A stretch of DNA of 64,000 nt from Bacillota bacterium (lineage in GTDB: Bacteria; Bacillota; UBA4882; UBA8346): assembly GCA_023410535.1 (NCBI GenBank), contig JAEYPR010000001.1:62001-126000 (forward strand), read 5' to 3'. The position numbers and the translations under genes were made by a program. This document shows, piece after piece, positions 26,368 through 34,577 of the stretch. Every line of letters begins with the position of its first letter. Position 1 is the stretch's first letter. Below the pieces are notes generated by a model. The model had not been told where the DNA came from and searched no databases. It worked only from the letters and a program-made list of their open reading frames with translations.

Positions 26368-26560
26368 CTTGACAAAAACAATTTGTAACCTTGCAAAAAC
26401 ATTTTTTACTTTGACAATTTTAATTTGCAACCCGCCAATTATATTTTGTAATCTCGCAATTGTTCTTTGCAACCCCGCAAAAATATTTTTTGACCTTGCA
26501 ATATTCATTTGCAACCTGGCAATTGTATTTTGTGACCTTGCAAAAATATTTTGCAACGTT
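26368..26560. repeat. 21-bp-period repeat array (second copy, inverted orientation)
   Basis: Nine successive units, each anchored on TTGCAA, TTGACA or a similar motif. The anchor G residues fall at 26371, 26393, 26413, 26434, 26456, 26477, 26498, 26519 and 26540, a spacing of 20-22 and mostly exactly 21. A typical stretch is TTTTTGACCTTGCAATATT. The reverse complement has the same consensus as the array at 55625-55834 (for example GGTCAAAAAATATTT). The minus strand carries an open frame of 70 codons with heptad repeats such as NIFARLQ, a simple result of the 21-base period. Confidence 0.85.
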
Positions 26561-26843
26561 ACATTATAATTTATCGAAGTATTTTAGAACTTTTGTGGGT
26601 TTTGAAAGTAAATTTGGCGAATCGCCAAACACACTCCCTTTTTCTTTGAAAAACTGATTGGCTCGCCAATGATTTCCGGACAGGATAACATAACATGTTA
26701 AAATTATATAAAATAATCGGCTTTAGCAGCAGAAATTTTTGATAATAAAGCGTTGAAACGCCGGACTTTGATCTTCATTCCGGCGTATGACGGGAAATGC
26801 AGGATTCTGCAGAAATAACCCGAATGCTCCATAAATAACAAAA
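26561..26843. other. AT-rich gap with two small palindromes
   Basis: No gene is seen. The interval holds the palindromes TTTGGCGA-A-TCGCCAAA (26613-26629) and ATTGGC-TC-GCCAAT (26657-26670), which could be operators, and a hairpin CGCCGG / CCGGCG (26759-26785). Confidence 0.4.
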
Positions 26844-26944
26844 ATTTAGCGAAATGCGAACTCCTTCATGACCAAACCGTCCGGCTCGGCATAGGATATC
26901 GTCATACGAGCGAAGGTTCCGCGCACGGTTGCAATTCGCTAAAT
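26844..26944 (+). promoter_or_regulatory. Structured 5' leader RNA candidate of the acylation operon
   Basis: Nested complementary segments enclose about 100 bases. The outer stem is ATTTAGCGAA (26844-26853) with TTCGCTAAAT (26935-26944). The inner stem is CCTTCATGAC (26863-26872) with GTCAT (26901-26905) and GAAGG (26912-26916), separated by a six-base bulge. The outer 3' arm ends about 5 bases before the AAGGG ribosome binding site of the MBOAT gene. The fold would therefore sit right beside the initiation region. No known riboswitch class is recognised. Confidence 0.5.
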
Positions 26945-26954
26945 ACGCTAAGGG

Positions 26955-28904
26955 ATGAGTCAATTGCTCTTTGATTCGTTGGGAATCACTGCGGTATATC
27001 TGGGAATCGTTTTCCTTGCATGGCTGCAACGCCAAACGCTGCCGGGAGTTCTATCGAAGCAAATCCTCCTGGGTTGTGCCAACCTGTTGGTTCTTACATT
27101 GTTACTCACTGCCAAAACTTTGTCCACACTGATGGCGCTCGCCCTGATTTGCTACGGGATTTGCCGCTGGCTCCAAACCCGGCCCCAGACCCAAGCGCAA
27201 CCGGACGGGGGAGTCCGCCGGATTGGTTTGACAGCGGCGCTGATGATTTTGACGGCGTTATTTATCATTCTCAAATACGAGTGGGCGCAATTGTTGGTTG
27301 GAAAACTGCTTTGGGCCCGACCGGGCTTTAAACCGGATCTAATTCAGACCATCGGCGTTTCCTATATCTTCTTTAAATTAGTCCATTGCCTGGTTGACGC
27401 CTACCGGGGCCGCTTATTTCACCTCAATCCGCTGACCTTTCTGAATTATCTGTTCTTTTTTCCTACGTTTCTCGCGGGGCCGATCGATCGTTATCAAAAT
27501 TTCGCGGCGTGGTTGTGCCATCCGGCTGGCCGGCGCGACCGGGTGCTTGCCAAAGCGGCGTTTTTCCGGATTTTCCTCGGGGTGGTGAAAAAGTTTTTGC
27601 TGGTTCCGCTCGTCGTCACTTACGCCAAGGATTTTGGCCAGGTCCATTTGAGCGAGATCTTTTATATCAATGTCATGATTAGCTTAATTGCGTATTCTTT
27701 TTATTTGTATTTTGACTTTTCCGGTTATAGCGACCTGGCGATCGGCGTGGCCATGCTGCTGGGGTTCCGGGTGCCGGAGAATTTCGCCGCTCCGTATCTC
27801 GCCCAAAACCTGGGCGACTTTTGGCGGCGTTGGCATATCAGCTTATCCTCGATCTTACGGGAAGATATCTTTTTGCCATTGGTCCGCGGTATTTCCAAAT
27901 ATGCGCCGCGGGTTCCACGGCTGGCCGGCAGTATCGCCGGTTATCTGGTGACGTTTTTCATTTGCGGTCTCTGGCATGGCAACACGGTGAACTTTGCCAT
28001 CTGGGGCCTTTGGCACGGGATCGGTCTATCCGTCCACAAACTCTGGCAGGCTTCGCCCTGGTGTCAATGGGCCAAGCAACGGCAGGGCAAGTTTAGCAAA
28101 CCGCTGATTGCCTGGGCGGCGGTCGCCCTCACCTTTGTTTACGTCTCTGCCGGTTGGCTGTTTTTTAATTACTCGTTGCCCCAGATCCGTTCGCTGCAAA
28201 TCCTTTCGAAGCTCGCGATCAGCGTCGAACCGTATTATTTCTACGGCAGTTATTACACCTGGGGGATTAGACTGAACTATCGGCCGCTCCATCCAGACGA
28301 CCGGCTCGATATCGAATTTCGTTCCAAACCCGCCAAACGGTGGATCTCGTATACCAGCGATCGGACCATCGAAAAAGGTTACGTCAATGTCTACGGGATC
28401 AACTCCGACGATGGAAACGAATCTTATCAGAGCTTACCGCCGGGAAATTATGAGGTCAGAATCAGATATCAACCCGCGCGCCAACCGGCCGTTGCCGCGA
28501 ATTGGGTGGTGATACCTGTCACCATGCCCGATTACACGACCAAGTCCAATTTAACCGCCGACGATCTGGAAGCGGTGGCGCGCCGCGACCGGGATGGCTG
28601 GGGGATTCAACTCAATTACCGGCCGCCGGCGCGGAAGTTTACGGTGGATATTGAAGTCCGTCCGCCGGGGAGCGGGGCTTGGCAAAAATTTCAATACCAG
28701 CGGCCGGGTCGTTTCCGGAGCGCCCGGATTACCGGCCCCGTCAACCGCTCCGGCGCGAAGCCGCCACTGACTCCCGGAGTTTACGGCGTGCGGATCCGCT
28801 ACACCCATCCCCAAGAAGGCTATTTCAGCGACTGGACCGAGCTGGCGGTGGCGGTCCCCGCCGTGCGGCGGGTGAAGGAGCGTGATACCGATGAAGCTGG
28901 CTGA
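26955..28904 (+). CDS. MBOAT O-acyltransferase (DltB/AlgI-like) with two C-terminal beta-sandwich repeats
   Basis: A 649-residue protein. Residues 1 to about 410 are a polytopic MBOAT acyltransferase with the conserved FPTFLAGPIDRY, YLYFDFSGYSDLAIG, LGDFWRRWHISLS and CGLWHGNTVNF, the last carrying the catalytic histidine. It should move acyl groups across the membrane to an envelope polymer. Beyond the last helix lie about 230 unusual residues with two related blocks: WGIRLNYRP...GNYEVRIRYQ (about 435-500) and WGIQLNYRP...GVYGVRIRYT (about 550-625), probably Ig- or FN3-like and outside the cell. The downstream DltD-like gene overlaps by 14 bases. Confidence 0.88.
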   Translation: MSQLLFDSLGITAVYLGIVFLAWLQRQTLPGVLSKQILLGCANLLVLTLLLTAKTLSTLMALALICYGICRWLQTRPQTQAQPDGGVRRIGLTAALMILTALFIILKYEWAQLLVGKLLWARPGFKPDLIQTIGVSYIFFKLVHCLVDAYRGRLFHLNPLTFLNYLFFFPTFLAGPIDRYQNFAAWLCHPAGRRDRVLAKAAFFRIFLGVVKKFLLVPLVVTYAKDFGQVHLSEIFYINVMISLIAYSFYLYFDFSGYSDLAIGVAMLLGFRVPENFAAPYLAQNLGDFWRRWHISLSSILREDIFLPLVRGISKYAPRVPRLAGSIAGYLVTFFICGLWHGNTVNFAIWGLWHGIGLSVHKLWQASPWCQWAKQRQGKFSKPLIAWAAVALTFVYVSAGWLFFNYSLPQIRSLQILSKLAISVEPYYFYGSYYTWGIRLNYRPLHPDDRLDIEFRSKPAKRWISYTSDRTIEKGYVNVYGINSDDGNESYQSLPPGNYEVRIRYQPARQPAVAANWVVIPVTMPDYTTKSNLTADDLEAVARRDRDGWGIQLNYRPPARKFTVDIEVRPPGSGAWQKFQYQRPGRFRSARITGPVNRSGAKPPLTPGVYGVRIRYTHPQEGYFSDWTELAVAVPAVRRVKERDTDEAG

Positions 28905-29958
28905 TCAAGCCCGTTGCGGCGCCATTATCGGCTGGGCGTTGCTTACTGCGCTGCTGGCCCCGGTCTTCATTCAGTGGTTGCCCTTGCCGCAGGCGCCAAC
29001 GATCGAAGGGGTATTTATCCGGGACAATCAGCGTAATTTCCCGCGTTTCCTGGCGACGATCAAACGTCACCAAGGGGTGTTGGTGCTTGGAACTTCGGAG
29101 ACCGCCGCGCATTTAAGCGGACAAAACTATTGGGCGTTGTTGAACCGGGATCGCGATGTCGCGCCGTACTTTTCGGTTTTGGGCGGAGCGGGACGTTGTT
29201 CCTACATGTGGTTTCCGACGATTCTCGCCAACCCGGAAGCGTTCAAAGGGTTACGGGTATTGTATTATCTCAATCCAACCTATTGGCGGTATGATCTGAA
29301 CGGTTTCGCCGTCCGCTATTACGACCGTTATAACAGCCCGGAACTGGTTCAAAGTATTCGGGAGAAAGCCGCGCAGTCTGGATTGACACCGTTTATCGCA
29401 CCATACCTCAATCATCAGCCGGCAGCGTTGCGCTGGACTGACCGGCTCGCCGCCGTCATCAAAGTTTGGAAGAGTTTTTACTCGTATGATTTGAAAAGTT
29501 TCTGGCAACGGCCGATGACCCAGAAAAGCCGGAGTTATCGCAATCCCGGCGCCAATGAGATCGCGATGTGGCAGGACGGGCTCGATCTTGAAAAAAACGT
29601 CACCCATGACTATGCCGTCCGGAATCGCTATGACGGAATTCCTCCGGTCAGTCCCAGTACCTTTCAGTTTGAGGCATTACAAGCCTTCATTGGCCTGGCC
29701 AGGGACAGTGCGATTGATCTGGTGGTTTTTATCGGACCTTACAACGGAATTTTGGCCCGGCGGAATTCGCCGGAAGTGATCGCCGGATACGCGAAAGCGC
29801 TTGCCGATATTAAACGGCTTTTGCACGCGACCAACGTCAAATATATCGATGGAACGGACTTAGCGTTTCAAAAGGGGGTTTTTAACGATGCGCAACATCA
29901 TTCGGCTTTTGGAGCCTGGAAGATTGAACAGCGGATTGCCCCATATTATCAGCGGTAA
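28891..29958 (+). CDS. DltD-like SGNH acyl-transfer protein
   Basis: A 355-residue membrane-anchored protein: one N-terminal helix (AIIGWALLTALLAPVFIQWL), then an extracytoplasmic SGNH-like domain. The nucleophile motif is VLGTSE (about residue 69), equivalent to GSSE of DltD. The closing catalytic pair appears in FNDAQHHSAFG near the C-terminus. In dlt systems DltD completes transfer of D-alanine to teichoic acid; here the acyl group and acceptor are unknown because no dltA or dltC is in the window. ATG 28891 follows AAGGAG and lies inside the end of the MBOAT gene. A DltX-like frame overlaps its 3' end. Confidence 0.82.
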   Translation: MKLADQARCGAIIGWALLTALLAPVFIQWLPLPQAPTIEGVFIRDNQRNFPRFLATIKRHQGVLVLGTSETAAHLSGQNYWALLNRDRDVAPYFSVLGGAGRCSYMWFPTILANPEAFKGLRVLYYLNPTYWRYDLNGFAVRYYDRYNSPELVQSIREKAAQSGLTPFIAPYLNHQPAALRWTDRLAAVIKVWKSFYSYDLKSFWQRPMTQKSRSYRNPGANEIAMWQDGLDLEKNVTHDYAVRNRYDGIPPVSPSTFQFEALQAFIGLARDSAIDLVVFIGPYNGILARRNSPEVIAGYAKALADIKRLLHATNVKYIDGTDLAFQKGVFNDAQHHSAFGAWKIEQRIAPYYQR

Positions 29959-30055
29959 AAAGCTGATCATCTTTCTGATCAGCTTGAGTATCTGCTTATA
30001 TTTGCTGGCCCAAGAGCAGATTATTGATATTCCCTATGTTTACGGCAACTTCTGA
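29888..30055 (+). CDS. DltX-like acyl-carrier microprotein
   Basis: A 55-codon frame overlapping the last 71 bases of the DltD-like gene in another frame. It encodes a basic N-terminus, one hydrophobic helix (KLIIFLISLSICLYLLA, about residues 24-40) and the extreme C-terminus PYVYGNF. DltX proteins of dlt operons are about 50 residues, have one helix and end in an FxYxxF-type motif whose tyrosine carries the acyl group between DltB and DltD. Here YVYGNF fits that pattern exactly at the terminus, next to MBOAT and DltD-like partners. Canonical dltX opens its operon; this one closes it. The ATG follows AAAGGGGG, 9 bases away; internal TTG codons are alternative starts. Confidence 0.75.
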   Translation: MRNIIRLLEPGRLNSGLPHIISGKKLIIFLISLSICLYLLAQEQIIDIPYVYGNF

Positions 30056-30165
30056 AAACAGGGCATTGTCCGGTCTACCGTTGGGGCCGGAGCGGCGACG
30101 TCTCATCAGCAACAGGCGCCTTTTTTGCATATTGTTGGGAAATTTATTTAAAGGTTTGGATGATA

Positions 30166-30200
30166 AAAAAACCGGCGGTGAGACTTCAACCGCCGGTTTT
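30166..30200 (-). terminator. Terminator of the minus-strand secreted protein gene (bidirectional)
   Basis: AAAACCGGCGGT / ACCGCCGGTTTT with a 9-base loop. On the minus strand it is followed by a T run. On the plus strand it could also stop transcripts from the acylation operon. Confidence 0.85.
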
Positions 30201-30207
30201 GCTATAT

Positions 30208-31068
30208 TTATTGAGTGTTTTTTGTAACATAGTCCAATATCGCTTGGGTCCGGCGATAATTGTTCTGTTCGAGCAGTTTGAGATAATCTCCCACCAACGT
30301 CCCGAGTTTTGTCCGGGGATACTGTTTGATTGTCCGTTGGTAGCTGGATCGGAAGGAATCGTTCAACCGTAGTGTCTGATAGTCGAATGCCGGTGAATTG
30401 TTCAAACCCAGCAGATAAGCGGAGAGGTAATTCTTCATTAATTGACGCAGTTGGGGATTTTTCGCGAAGTCGGGGTTGGCGTTGAGGAACGTTTCAATCC
30501 TGACGATCCGGTCGCTTACGGTGTTGACGGGGATTGTCAGACTCGCATCCGCGGCGAAATGACGGGTGGTTTCATCGGCCATGATCTGCAAATAACCGGC
30601 CAGCCGCTTCGATACCAACTTCCCATACCGGGTGTTCAGGAGGGGATAGTCGCTTTCAATATAGATCATTCCTTCCGCCCAGGATAGTTTAAAGCCGTCT
30701 TGGCAAATTTTTTGAACCAACTCGCGGATGTTGGCCTCTTTGATATTTTGATTTTCCAAGACAACTTGCGGCGGATACTGGTTAATCTTGGGATTGACGG
30801 CATCGGAAAACAATTCCGCTTCATATTGGGGTTGGAGTTTGGCTTGCAAATCGAGGAGTTGCAAAATAAGCCTGTCATAATCGGCAGGACGCAACGCTTG
30901 ACGGTGAGTGTCAAGATAGGCGAGCACCGCGTTGGGAGCGGTAAAGCTTTGATTGACAACGACAACGGGTGGGACTGCCGCCGGCTCAGTGGCAAATACC
31001 GTAAAAGCAGAGAATCCGGTCAGGCAAACAGCGCCGATTAACAGTCCGGTGATTGCAAACAGTTTCAT
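30208..31068 (-). CDS. Secreted protein of unknown function
   Basis: A 286-residue protein with a classical signal peptide (MKLF, hydrophobic ITGLLIGAVCLTGF, cleavage near VFA-TEP). The rest is mostly alpha-helical and hydrophilic, with no cysteine cluster, metal motif or recognisable enzyme signature (AVLAYLDTHRQALRP, QIMADETTRHFAA, ESDYPLLNTRYG). I do not recognise the family. The start ATG is preceded by GGAGGATTG. It faces the acylation operon tail to tail and shares the terminator between them. Confidence 0.75.
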   Translation of the reverse strand: MKLFAITGLLIGAVCLTGFSAFTVFATEPAAVPPVVVVNQSFTAPNAVLAYLDTHRQALRPADYDRLILQLLDLQAKLQPQYEAELFSDAVNPKINQYPPQVVLENQNIKEANIRELVQKICQDGFKLSWAEGMIYIESDYPLLNTRYGKLVSKRLAGYLQIMADETTRHFAADASLTIPVNTVSDRIVRIETFLNANPDFAKNPQLRQLMKNYLSAYLLGLNNSPAFDYQTLRLNDSFRSSYQRTIKQYPRTKLGTLVGDYLKLLEQNNYRRTQAILDYVTKNTQ

Positions 31069-31247
31069 TCAATCCTCCAGCTTGTTTGTGGTTTAGTGGA
31101 TATGGTACATCAAATCAATTGTAGAGGATATTCGTTGCAAACTCAATCGGAAAGGAATGTCAATCGGCGGCCGCCCCAAAAATTGTGCACCAGATTTTGG
31201 GCGAAAGGAATATATTATGTTAGCAGATTACCGAAGGTGGTGAAGTA

Positions 31248-31862
31248 ATGGCTCAAAACCCATTCGATTCGTATCTTCGTTTTTTTCATGCCATTCCCGG
31301 CGGACCGGCCGTGGATATTTACGCCAATAACAGCTTGATTGCCCGTGATGTGAATTATGGCGGAATCACAGCGTATCTGGCCTTACAGCATGGGAAGTAT
31401 CAAATCACGGTGTTTGCCGCCGGAACAACGGTTGATCCCATTGCCAACGTCTTTTTGATGATTCCGGCCCATACCGCTATAACCACCGCATTGGTCGGCA
31501 GCGTCGGGGCAGTCCAGTTGAAACCGTTGATTGACGCGCCGGAACAACGCAACCGGCGCCGCTCCATGGTGCGGTTCGTCCATCTTTCCCCAACGGCGTT
31601 GGTGACTGACTTCGTATTAAATGATGGGCGCGTTCTTTTCCGGAAAGTCGAACCGCACGAGGCGACGCGGTATGCTTCGCTCCATCCCGGACGCTGCGGT
31701 TTCAAAATCCGGATTGCCGGTTCCCGGCAGATTGTCTTCCGGGTTCCCGATATCCGCTTGGGAGTCGGCCAGTTTTACACGGTGTATTTGATCGGGTATT
31801 CCGGCGGCGATCAACCGGTTCAAACAATCGTTGTTAACGATCTTATCCGGTTGGAGGGTTAA
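31248..31862 (+). CDS. DUF4397 domain protein
   Basis: A 204-residue protein with the DUF4397 layout: YLRFFHAIPGGPAVDIYAN at the start, then a repeat-like second half MVRFVHLSPTALVTDFVLN. These are two related beta-sandwich units. DUF4397 proteins are often surface or spore-associated in Bacillota, but this copy has no signal peptide. The function is unknown. The start ATG follows AAGGTGGTG. It is a single gene with its own terminator, divergent from the secreted protein gene. Confidence 0.82.
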   Translation: MAQNPFDSYLRFFHAIPGGPAVDIYANNSLIARDVNYGGITAYLALQHGKYQITVFAAGTTVDPIANVFLMIPAHTAITTALVGSVGAVQLKPLIDAPEQRNRRRSMVRFVHLSPTALVTDFVLNDGRVLFRKVEPHEATRYASLHPGRCGFKIRIAGSRQIVFRVPDIRLGVGQFYTVYLIGYSGGDQPVQTIVVNDLIRLEG

Positions 31863-31883
31863 ACAATAAATTCTGAAGGATCG

Positions 31884-31920
31884 AGGTTGTTGCTACGGAA
31901 TAAGCGACAACCTTCATTTT
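31884..31920 (+). terminator. Rho-independent terminator of the DUF4397 gene
   Basis: GAGGTTGTTGC pairs with GCGACAACCTT, followed by CATTTTC, a weak T tract. Confidence 0.65.
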
Positions 31921-31935
31921 CATATCCCACCCCCC

Positions 31936-31969
31936 AAAAAGCTCAGCCACAGGTTGAAACCCGTGGCTG
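31936..31969 (-). terminator. Terminator of the NCS2 permease gene
   Basis: On the minus strand CAGCCAC...GTGGCTG is followed by AGCTTTTTGG. It lies just past the permease stop. Confidence 0.7.
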
Positions 31970-32000
31970 GTTAAGTTCTGCGGTTTCATAGCCTGGGGTA

Positions 32001-33332
32001 TTAACCCGAGGCGGTGGTTTGGGAAGACGGTTTACGCAGCAAAACATGTTCCAAAAGAATACAGATCAACATCCCGCTGATAAAGCCGTTGCCCAAGATG
32101 TAGCGTAATAATACCGGCACACTGGCAAAAGCGGCTCCGGGCAAATTCATGATTCCCGCGCCGACCATCAATGACAGCCCGATGATAAAGATCTCGCGGC
32201 TCTCCAGTTTGAGTTGGGCATAATCTTTGAGTCCAAAACCGATCATCTGACAAAATGCCGCCATTAAAACGGAATATCCCACCGGAACCGGGATTGAGCA
32301 GAAGAACAAACTCACCGGCGGGAATAAACCCATCAACAACATAACTACCGAAGCCACGATAAACGGCAAGCGGGCCGCCACTCCGGTAATACTGATCAAA
32401 CCGGAACTGGCGGCAAACGGCACCACGCCGACGGTGGCGCCCAGACCGATAATTATATCGGAAAAACCGGTGGCGATAATGCCGCGCTTCAATGCCTGCG
32501 GCGGAATGGGTCGCTCAATGGTTCGCTCCATCGCAATAAAAGCGGCGACCAGATTGGAGAGGATCAAAACGCCGGAGATGATCGAGACCAGCAGCACTCC
32601 CGGGTCAAAGGTGGGTTTACCCCAGGCAAATAGCTCCGGCAATTGGATCAGCGGCATTGCAACCCAAGCCACTCCGGGCGCCATCCCGAGCAACCGGGCC
32701 ACGATCCATCCGAAAACAATTCCAATAAACACGGCGATGCTCTTTACGAAACCGCGACATTTCAGATTGATTGCGATTACCGTGCCGATGGAGACGACGG
32801 AAGCGACAGCGGCCGCCGGGTCAATGGCTGGGTGAGCGGTGGTAACCCCCAAAGCGCCACGGACTAACGAACCGGCTAATTGAATGGTTAACAGGACCAT
32901 CACCGTGCCGGTCACCACCGGCGTAAACAAGCGTAACGCTTTTTGGACTAACCCGGAGATCCCAAACAAGATTAAGATCGCCCCGGCGGCGATCAACCCG
33001 AGTTCCAAATCGGACCGTAAAACCGGTAACGGTTTGCCCATCTCCGGCGCCATGGTGGCCAAGATGATAAAAATACCCCACCAGGTCCCGGCCGGTCCTT
33101 CCAAGATGGGATACCTGTGGCCGAAGAGGGCTTGAATAACCGTGACCAACGAGGTAAAGAAGATCGTCCGTTGGGCCAGCGTAGCAATGCCGTAATGATC
33201 AAGGCCCAAGGCCGTACCGATTAATAACGGAACAACAACAACGTTCACCAGATTAAAAGCCAGGAATTGCAGGGAATAGACGAGTGTCTGCGGCAATGGC
33301 GGTCGATCGTCGGGATAATAGAGAAGTTTCAT
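32001..33332 (-). CDS. NCS2-family nucleobase:cation symporter (xanthine/uracil permease)
   Basis: A 443-residue polytopic membrane protein with about 12-14 helices. Family marks include FNLVNVVVVPLLIG, PILEGPAGTWWG (about residue 75), and FSDIIIGLGATVGVVPFAASSGLI, corresponding to the conserved region around helix 10. It should import a purine or pyrimidine base with a proton or sodium ion; which one cannot be told. The start ATG follows AAGGAAGGA. It is divergent from dnaJ, with no recognisable purine riboswitch in the 280-base gap. Confidence 0.87.
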   Translation of the reverse strand: MKLLYYPDDRPPLPQTLVYSLQFLAFNLVNVVVVPLLIGTALGLDHYGIATLAQRTIFFTSLVTVIQALFGHRYPILEGPAGTWWGIFIILATMAPEMGKPLPVLRSDLELGLIAAGAILILFGISGLVQKALRLFTPVVTGTVMVLLTIQLAGSLVRGALGVTTAHPAIDPAAAVASVVSIGTVIAINLKCRGFVKSIAVFIGIVFGWIVARLLGMAPGVAWVAMPLIQLPELFAWGKPTFDPGVLLVSIISGVLILSNLVAAFIAMERTIERPIPPQALKRGIIATGFSDIIIGLGATVGVVPFAASSGLISITGVAARLPFIVASVVMLLMGLFPPVSLFFCSIPVPVGYSVLMAAFCQMIGFGLKDYAQLKLESREIFIIGLSLMVGAGIMNLPGAAFASVPVLLRYILGNGFISGMLICILLEHVLLRKPSSQTTASG

Positions 33333-33611
33333 GGTGGGTGTCCTTCCTTCGTTGTAACTGTCGAAAATTCAGTTCATGCTATAAAGCTTTTTTCGGCATC
33401 TTCGGTTAAAAATTGTAGTCCTATCTACGTTGCAATAAATTTTTGACGCATTTCCAACATACTTTAACCAGATTGTAAAGGGAAAATGGAACTCTCCTAA
33501 AAATGTGTTCGTTAACATAAATTAGAAGATATCGCATCGGGAGAGCATTTTGGATCGTCGGCAATTTTTGGACCGGGCAATCCCGGGTTGGATTAGAAAG
33601 GTGCGAGATCG

Positions 33612-34547
33612 ATGAAGTATCGTGATTATTATGAAGTTTTGGAAGTACCCCGTTCCGCTGAACCGGAAACAATCAAAAAAGCCTTCCGTCGTTTGGCCCG
33701 GCAATATCATCCCGATGTCAACCCCGGAGACCAAACGGCCGAGGCGAAGTTTAAAGAGATCAATGAGGCCTATACCGTCCTTTCCGATCCCGACAAACGG
33801 CAACGCTACGATCAATTGGGACCGAATTGGCAAAACGGTTCCGATTTTACGCCGCCCCCCGGCTGGAGCGGTTATGGAAGCTACACTGCCACGACCGGCA
33901 ACTCCTTCGGTTTTGGCGGCCAAACCTTTGATTTCAGCGAGTTCTTCAAAACCTTTTTTGGTGGTGGCGGAGGGGCTCAAAACGCGTCCCGTTATAGTGG
34001 ATATCCGGTGAAAGGGCAAAACTTTGAAGCGGAGTTACCCTTAACGTTACAGCAAATCCATCACGGCGGCAGGCACTCCTTTACTTATACCGGCTTGGAC
34101 AAAAAACCGCACCGGATTGATGTGCATGTTCCGCTGGGCGTCCGGTCCGGGACGACCATCCGGCTGGCTGGTATGGGTGGCGCTGGAACGGGAGTTAAAA
34201 CTGCCGGCGATCTTTTCTTAAAGGTAAAAGTGGTATCCGACCCGGTCTTTTCAATCATCGGGCGGGACGATCTCCAAATCGAATTGGCAGTCACGCCCTG
34301 GGAAGCCGTTCTGGGCGCGGAAGTTCAAGTGCCGACCGTCGCTGGCAAAGTGGCGATGACAATTCCACCCGGAACTCAAACCGGACAACGCATGCGGCTG
34401 CGTGGGCAAGGGTTGAACCGTCTGAACGGTCGCGGCGATCAATATGTGAAGATCCGCATCGTCGTACCCACCCGGCCAACCGACCGGGAACGGGAGTTAT
34501 TTGATAAATTGGCGAAAGAATCTGCTTTTAACCCCCGGGTTAGTTAA
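33612..34547 (+). CDS. DnaJ/CbpA-type co-chaperone
   Basis: A 311-residue type II J-protein. The N-terminal J domain carries HPD in RQYHPDVNPGD (about residue 34). A glycine/phenylalanine-rich linker (residues about 80-130, FFGGGGGAQ) and the two C-terminal substrate-binding barrels follow. The cysteine zinc finger of true DnaJ is absent. It stimulates DnaK ATPase and delivers unfolded proteins. It lies 30 bases upstream of clpB, forming a disaggregation pair. No CIRCE or CtsR box was found upstream. Confidence 0.9.
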   Translation: MKYRDYYEVLEVPRSAEPETIKKAFRRLARQYHPDVNPGDQTAEAKFKEINEAYTVLSDPDKRQRYDQLGPNWQNGSDFTPPPGWSGYGSYTATTGNSFGFGGQTFDFSEFFKTFFGGGGGAQNASRYSGYPVKGQNFEAELPLTLQQIHHGGRHSFTYTGLDKKPHRIDVHVPLGVRSGTTIRLAGMGGAGTGVKTAGDLFLKVKVVSDPVFSIIGRDDLQIELAVTPWEAVLGAEVQVPTVAGKVAMTIPPGTQTGQRMRLRGQGLNRLNGRGDQYVKIRIVVPTRPTDRERELFDKLAKESAFNPRVS

Positions 34548-34577
34548 GCGTGACAGACAGCAATGGAGGAATCAAAA

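Noticed and set aside
26368..26560. CRISPR array
   Set aside because: Units are about 21 bases, degenerate and contiguous without unique spacers, and no cas genes are present.
30024..30227. 67-codon plus-strand frame after the DltX-like gene
   Set aside because: It spans the bidirectional terminator and the 3' end of the opposite gene, and lacks a ribosome binding site.
33333..33611. CIRCE or CtsR heat-shock operator or a purine riboswitch between the NCS2 permease and dnaJ
   Set aside because: None of the consensus sequences is found on either strand.
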